Assembly: GCA_003586115.2 (NCBI GenBank)
Contig: QVOM02000029.1
Location: forward strand, 29,584,429 to 29,648,428
Source of the DNA: Salvator merianae
Taxonomy: Eukaryota > Chordata > Lepidosauria > Squamata > Teiidae
Direction of reading: 5' to 3'
DNA length: 64,000 nt
Below, piece by piece: positions 57,986 to 64,000 of the stretch (positions are counted from its first letter, which is position 1; each line of letters opens with the position of its first letter). The notes under the pieces were generated by a model. The model was not told the DNA's origin, ran no database searches, and was given only the letters and a program-made list of their open reading frames with translations. The position numbers and the translations under genes are program-made.

Positions 57986-60900
57986 CATCGTTTCATGATT
58001 AATAAAGCAGAACATTATGTTCATTATTCAAAATCAATTTAAGTACCAAAGTTGGGGGGGGGAAGATACAAAGTAAGCTAAAATTATTTGGGGTGGGCAT
58101 TTTTTTCCAGTTTGGAGATATTAGAGTTTGAACAAAATGTGAAGATGAGAAAGAAGCAGATTCAAAAATAACATCACAACTTTCTATTTCTCATCTCAAC
58201 CAACAGAAACAGAAAGATGAGTTAAGGGCTTTTTAAAGATCCCTTTGGCAGACCACCGAGATTTGAAATATTCTCTTTAAGAAAGAAGAACCTGCCCTTA
58301 ACCTATCTCACAGGAAAGGTCTAAATCAAAGATGAGAATAAAATCTGAAATAGAAAAAAAGCAAAAAAAAGCAAAATATGATTATGTGAATATAATAAAA
58401 CATTGAATGTTATCATATTTTTAGGAAATAGATAAGCATGAAGTTACTGCAAATTGACACTTAAGCAGGTATATAATAATGACTTCCATTATTTACTTGT
58501 TAATATTGAGCTTTAACTTATGTTCCAGTAAAACAGAAATAAAGATATTAAATAGACTATGCTAAACAATAATACAGAATAATCTGTATAAAGTACAAGT
58601 TGTCAAATGTTTTCAAATCTTTGTATTCAGCTTTTTACTTTTTAAGTGATTCAGGTCTCAGTCCCAATCAATAATTCATATATTTGTAGTTACACATAGT
58701 CTATGAATATAAATTAATTCCAGGGAATCTAGTTATAGAGACAAAGACATTTATGTAAACTTCCATATACAGAAAAACTATATATCCAATAAAACACAAG
58801 CCACTGCCAAAGCAAAACTGAAAAGAAGCTTTTAAAATAACCACTGAATGCTATTTTTTTTTAAAAAAAGTAACCGCCATGCAAAAAGAAGAGACCACCG
58901 ATTTTAATTAATTTTAATATTAAGGAAGAAAGACTACAGAAGTTGAATGTTTCCTTATTAAGTGCAAAGACTAACTCAAAACAACATGTGACATAACTTG
59001 TATTAGCTAATCAGAATATCCAAAAGCTTCAAATATAGCCATCTGGTTGCAACTGTTGCACATAACAAGCACGAAGAATTTTTGGATAAGAAATTCAATC
59101 CACTAGCTAATATACACCTGAATTACTCAAAATATTCCATTAATGTAGTGTTTCACTGTCTCATAACAAGAAGCCATATTATATGCAGAACAAAAATAAA
59201 AAACACAAAGGTAAATGTTTAGAATAGTTCTGAATACCTGCACGTGCATTTTATTTCAGAAACAATCAAGTTTCAGTGACAAGGACAAACAGATGATAGG
59301 ATCTTTATCTGTTGGAGGTTTTCTAAAGCTTGAGCCTAAGCTTCCTCCTATAGCACAAGCAATTTTGGGTTGACAATTGATCAGGGAATGTAGTTATTTT
59401 AATGACTAGATGTGTTATAAACTTTTGCTTTCCAACTTTAAGTAAGGTTTTGGAGAGAAGAGGAAATGGTGCGCGCACCTGGCAAACTGTCAGTATTGTA
59501 ATATACTGCAAAGCAGGAGGAACCCTGCTAATAATTAGAAATACAATTGCTTTCCTGAACTACATCTCAACACAAAATATTGCCTCAGCCTCAGAACTGC
59601 AGGTGATAGGTTCACAACTAGAACACATACTACACAAGGTGAAATATTTGGCATAGATTTTATTTGGAATTTTTCCTTTTTGTATTTTATATTTGGGAAT
59701 ATTGGAAACTCTTTGCAAAGAAAACCTAATCAACACACCAAATAAACTGTTCAAACCTTTTCATACAGACAGACATTAACAACAATGCATACCATAAGTT
59801 TACTTCTAAACAAGTTCAATCTATTCCGGGAAGAATGGGGGAATCAAACTGGTGACAGCCATCCACAGCTGTTTGTAAGTCAAAATAGAAATACCTTTTC
59901 AAGGCATTAAATAAAACAAAGTAATCAATTGAGTGGTATCAATGACAAGACCGAATCATTTGGCACTGTAAGTATTACCCTGTGTGCATATGTCTACGTA
60001 ACCGCTAGATTCTCACATTCTTCTTGTTAGGTTTCAGAAACGACGCCCTTTGCTATGACTGCAATCTAGCATACCATTCGATCCTTAATACTGTTAGAAT
60101 CTAGGATGTGCATCAATAATTTAGTATGGGAATTCTGTGTTGATTTCAAAACAAGAGTACCCATATTAGGATGCTTAAAACTTTCTATCTATTGAGTTCT
60201 ACATCTCAACAAAGAGAAGTGTTTGAGTGTCTGTATTTCAACAAAGTACTGCATATGTACATCAGTCCCCTAAAGAGATTTCCAGCTGAGCAATACATCA
60301 ATATTTTATTAAGGTGAACTACAACAAAGTAAAAATCGTTTTTTGTTTTTACAGGCTCATGAAATACCTTTACCTGTTCAGCAATATCCAAAGGTACATC
60401 TAACTGATTAGGCTATATTATTCAGATTGCCTTTAGTTTATGTTTGCTTGTCATCTTCCTCCCCCACCCCCCACTGGAACTCTACCTGGAAAAGCCTAAT
60501 AAAGCACTTCTACACTCCACCCAATATAGACATCTTTATACTGATCTCTGCCTTCAAACTGAATGCTAAACTTGCAGACTTCCTGGATAAAATTTCATGT
60601 TCTATAAAGCAATGAAATCAACACACTTTCATTCTAGACATGTTTGTCAAATGCACATATCATAGACCCTGAAATAATCCAAATGACACAATTTTTTCTA
60701 CCACCACCCCTTTGTGTCATCTCAGAAAGACAATCTGACGGTAATAGCATGACACCCTTTTGGACATACCTCTGGGCATTAATATTTAAATCTTCCCTAT
60801 CCCTTGTGATTGAAATTCAGCTTCTATTCACAAACAAAAACTAAATCAATGTTCTTAGAGTTCAAACTAGATCCCTAAACAGTTTGCCACTCTCTATGCA

Positions 60901-63900
60901 CAGATAAGATAAACTTTCTTTGACCCAAGAGATGAAGTTGCCATGACGATCAGAGAGTCTACTTTCTATATTGATATTTGCTGATGTAACAACAAATAGA
61001 ACCAGATTCTAGGACTGATAATGGTGATTAATTAATACTAATATTGATCCTTACAAGCAAGAGACAAGGCTATTAACTTGAAGCCTGAAAAGTCAATTGT
61101 TACCTGTGGCAGAGATACCAGTGACTGATTTTGAAACATAATAAACAAATGTGCTAGATTTATGCTAATACCTTTAAAGAGACCATGTTCTACTTCAAGG
61201 ATGAGACTTCACACTGAGATCCATTTGTTTAATTGCATCTCTTCCATAAACCATAACCATAAACAAAAATAAGCTTCTACAAAGCAAACAACTATTTAAA
61301 GAATATATGCACTCAGCCCATTCTTTTCCTTAACCTAATTTCAGAGCTTCATCGCTTAAATTGTTTTTAAAAAAGACAACATCCAAGTTAGTTCATTGTT
61401 TTTTAAAGATATTGTACATAGGCTTAAAAATGTCCTATCCGTATTCCAGAAAGTCACATTTAGTACGTCTTATGAACTTGCAAATAGCTTATATAAGCCT
61501 CTGAATGTAAACCACAGTATGGAACTTGGCCAAGTAGGCATCAATCAAAATAAGGAAGGAATAGTAACTTCATTCATTCTTGGCAAAACAGGGCAACAAA
61601 TTCAAATTTGCTTGCTGCATTTCTTAAAATATAAAATGGATCTACATTTGTTTATCTAATGCTTATTCATAAAAACAGACATTAGAGCAACCTCAGCTCA
61701 AGCGTATTAAAATCTGCTGCAAGTTCTCTCCAACTCCAAAGTAAAAAGGTACTTGAATTTGAAAAAGAAAAAGAAAGAAAAACTTTGCTATGCCTAAATA
61801 GGTGCAATCTGCTTAAATGTTAAGCACCTTTTGCCTCCATCTATTCTCATGGAAGAAAAATTAACCATGTGCGTAAGTCTCCCACTAAAGGGCTTCAAGT
61901 TTGTTTTCTAACTGCTGTGCCACAGGAAATTCTAGGATCAATCACAATGAATAGATTTGTTTATTTTCTTGCTCTATTTAAGTTCCTTTACTCATATTCT
62001 AACTGCAGTTTTTGTAAGGTCACTAATAACTGGCATTGTAGATAGATTACTTCCTTTCCTTCCCACTTCATTACCCAGAGACCTGTATGAATCTCAGCAT
62101 GAAGTATTGCATATCTAACCAAACTATGAATTAGCACAGAGTAAAAATTGGAAGCAAATTACCTAATTGCATTACTTTGCCTCACAGCTGAATCATGTCA
62201 AATGATATTTATACTTTAATGATACATGTTTTGAACTCTATGTCTTCTACCTGATGCATATATCTTGTGATGCACAGATAATCTTTCACAAATATTAACA
62301 CTTGCTTTCCAAAGGCCAAAATCATCATGTCTATTTTGCATACAATACTTACGTGCCACCCTATTATCCATCACTCTACCTTAATTAAAGAGTATTGTCC
62401 AGGTACAAATGCAAACCAAAAGAAAGCATAAACATCACCATTAGTTGACAAAATGCACTTTAAAGCTTCTATAAAGCAATTTAAATATTTAAACCTTTCC
62501 CCAAATTAGCATCTCTGCAAATGTAGAATTCTGCCTTGAAATTTCACTTCTAAATTTAAATATGTATATATAAATATCGTACCAACAAGTGCAAATCTGT
62601 ACATAAACTTACTTAATGTACTTTTTTGTATAATGAGCTAAGAATCTGATGCCTTTTATACAAATTTATGATATAATATATAGAGTTTGTAGCCTTTTTG
62701 TGGGCGCTATGTATTTAGAAGTGAGATTTATCCTCTACCTCAAATCATTCATTTATTGAACTCTGAATAATTGCTTTAAATTACATTAGGCAGGATATAA
62801 TCTGTAGTTGTAAAAATGCTTATTCTTTCTTCAACATATGCAGGCATTACATTATATATATCTCAAATACTTCTAACCAAAAGGCAAGGGTAATGTAACT
62901 TTATAACCACACAATACTATTTTTATAGCATTTACGGAGCATTCATAAACAACACAACTGATTAGCAGAAGAGGCAGAAACTTATCACAGTAAATGGCAT
63001 GTAAAATATGCAATATGCTGAGAATATCCCATTCCTGAAACACCAAAGTGCTGCAATACTTTCAATGCTACTTTTCTTTACGGAATGATGTAATTAATAA
63101 TGGCATTATTGATATTATAAAAGCTACTGACTATGAATTGTTTAAGAATAGTCGTTCTATGAAAATCCCATATATTGATGATCAGCCATAAGATGCCCCT
63201 TCTGTGTAAAACTACTGGCATACAGATTACATGCGTGATTTTATACTCTTATCTATATTTATAATGGTATCTGTGTTTAAAAGAACAATGTATAGTGTAA
63301 TGGCATCCAACCAGATTTTCATATATTCTTTACAGTGAACAAATTTACCTGGAACAAACTCCTATGTGACAAAAAAAAATAAATTAGAAATTAATTCAAA
63401 GTTCTTCATGAAAGCCTGTTATAATGTTTCAAAACTAAACATATTTCTTCATTCAATAACAAACACTTTACTATTTCTCTCTCATCTAATTTTAACCTAA
63501 CAATGCCAGTTGCCTACTGCAAAATATTACAAAATAAGCCCAAAAATTGTATCTAGAGCTATTCCATTTCTAAAAATGAATGTCTTGCCTTCTAAATCTT
63601 AACTATAACAAAAGGGCAGTTTTTGAAGTATAAAGGCTACTGGTGTTTTATTTGCTAAACAAATATATATAAAAAATATACAAATAAATGGAAGCAGCCT
63701 TCTCTGCCAGAAGAATCCTGAAGTCACTTTACCTCAGTGTGTCAGAAATCAGGAAACATACTGGCCAGAAAATATAACAAAAAACCACAATCAACTGCAA
63801 CAAGAAATAGTAATAATAAAACTGCACACCAATCACATCTGCTAATCATAAAGACATTCACTTGGTTAAAAAAATCATTTCTGTCATAAATTTTGCATCG

Positions 63901-64000
63901 CAGCCACAGAATGGAGAACAATCTGGGCAATTTATTGGCATATTGGCAGGAGGTGATAAGGCTAAAAACAACAACAGCTAGCAGCTGGTGCAGTGAGATG

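Larger units (their letters stand above)
51730..64000. other. Long AT-rich non-coding stretch
   Basis: No coding frame above 87 codons and no domain recognised in any of them. The only supported repeats are the microsatellites at 52,665 and 55,343 and two copies of the short palindromic repeat at 57.1 and 57.9 kb. The texture is that of an intron or a gene desert in a vertebrate genome. Confidence 0.5.

Noticed and set aside
1..64000. CRISPR array, operon, phage or other prokaryotic system
   Set aside because: No regularly spaced direct repeats, no long coding frames and no gene clustering. The LINE, SINE and MITE content is that of a vertebrate nuclear genome.

Overview
The window looks like non-coding DNA from a vertebrate nuclear genome, most probably a squamate reptile (lizard or snake lineage). 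The DNA is AT-rich and stop-dense in all six frames. No open frame exceeds about 155 codons, and the longest recognisable ones are decayed retrotransposon fragments. I see no host protein-coding exon, no functional tRNA or rRNA gene, no CRISPR array and no operon-like layout. The squamate call is inferred from the mixture of CR1-, L2- and BovB/RTE-type LINEs, tRNA-derived SINEs and many short palindromic DNA-transposon derivatives. The species cannot be read from the sequence.

Layout. From 1 to about 43.5 kb the window is repeat-rich. Three minus-strand L2-type LINE copies lie at about 14.29-15.96, 32.27-33.70 and 39.83-42.90 kb. Plus-strand L2-type 3' ends lie at about 3.59, 5.2, 17.7, 24.3, 25.1 and 27.8 kb. 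CR1-type 3' ends on the minus strand lie at about 2.80, 14.72 and 29.77 kb. Between them are non-autonomous DNA transposons. One group shares termini close to GGCCCTTTCTGCACTTA with 3-bp target duplications (PIF/Harbinger-like; 2.1, 12.9, 20.0, 20.56, 37.65, 38.5, 43.5 and 45.7 kb, among others). Two are hAT-type elements with exact 8-bp target duplications (25,232-25,416 and 32,470-33,347). From 43.5 to 64 kb the DNA is much poorer in recognisable repeats: a BovB fragment, three copies of a short palindromic repeat and some microsatellites. This half reads like intronic or intergenic DNA and may hold conserved non-coding elements.

Relationships. Several insertions are nested, which gives a relative order: L2 copies first; then CR1 into L2 (14.7 kb), an L2 tail antisense into an L2 reverse transcriptase (40.9 kb), and hAT elements into L2 copies (25.2 and 32.5 kb). 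No element appears able to move by itself. The most unusual structure is the 878-bp hAT element at 32.47 kb, which is almost entirely a chain of about ten consecutive hairpins. I did not find a new multi-gene biological system here.
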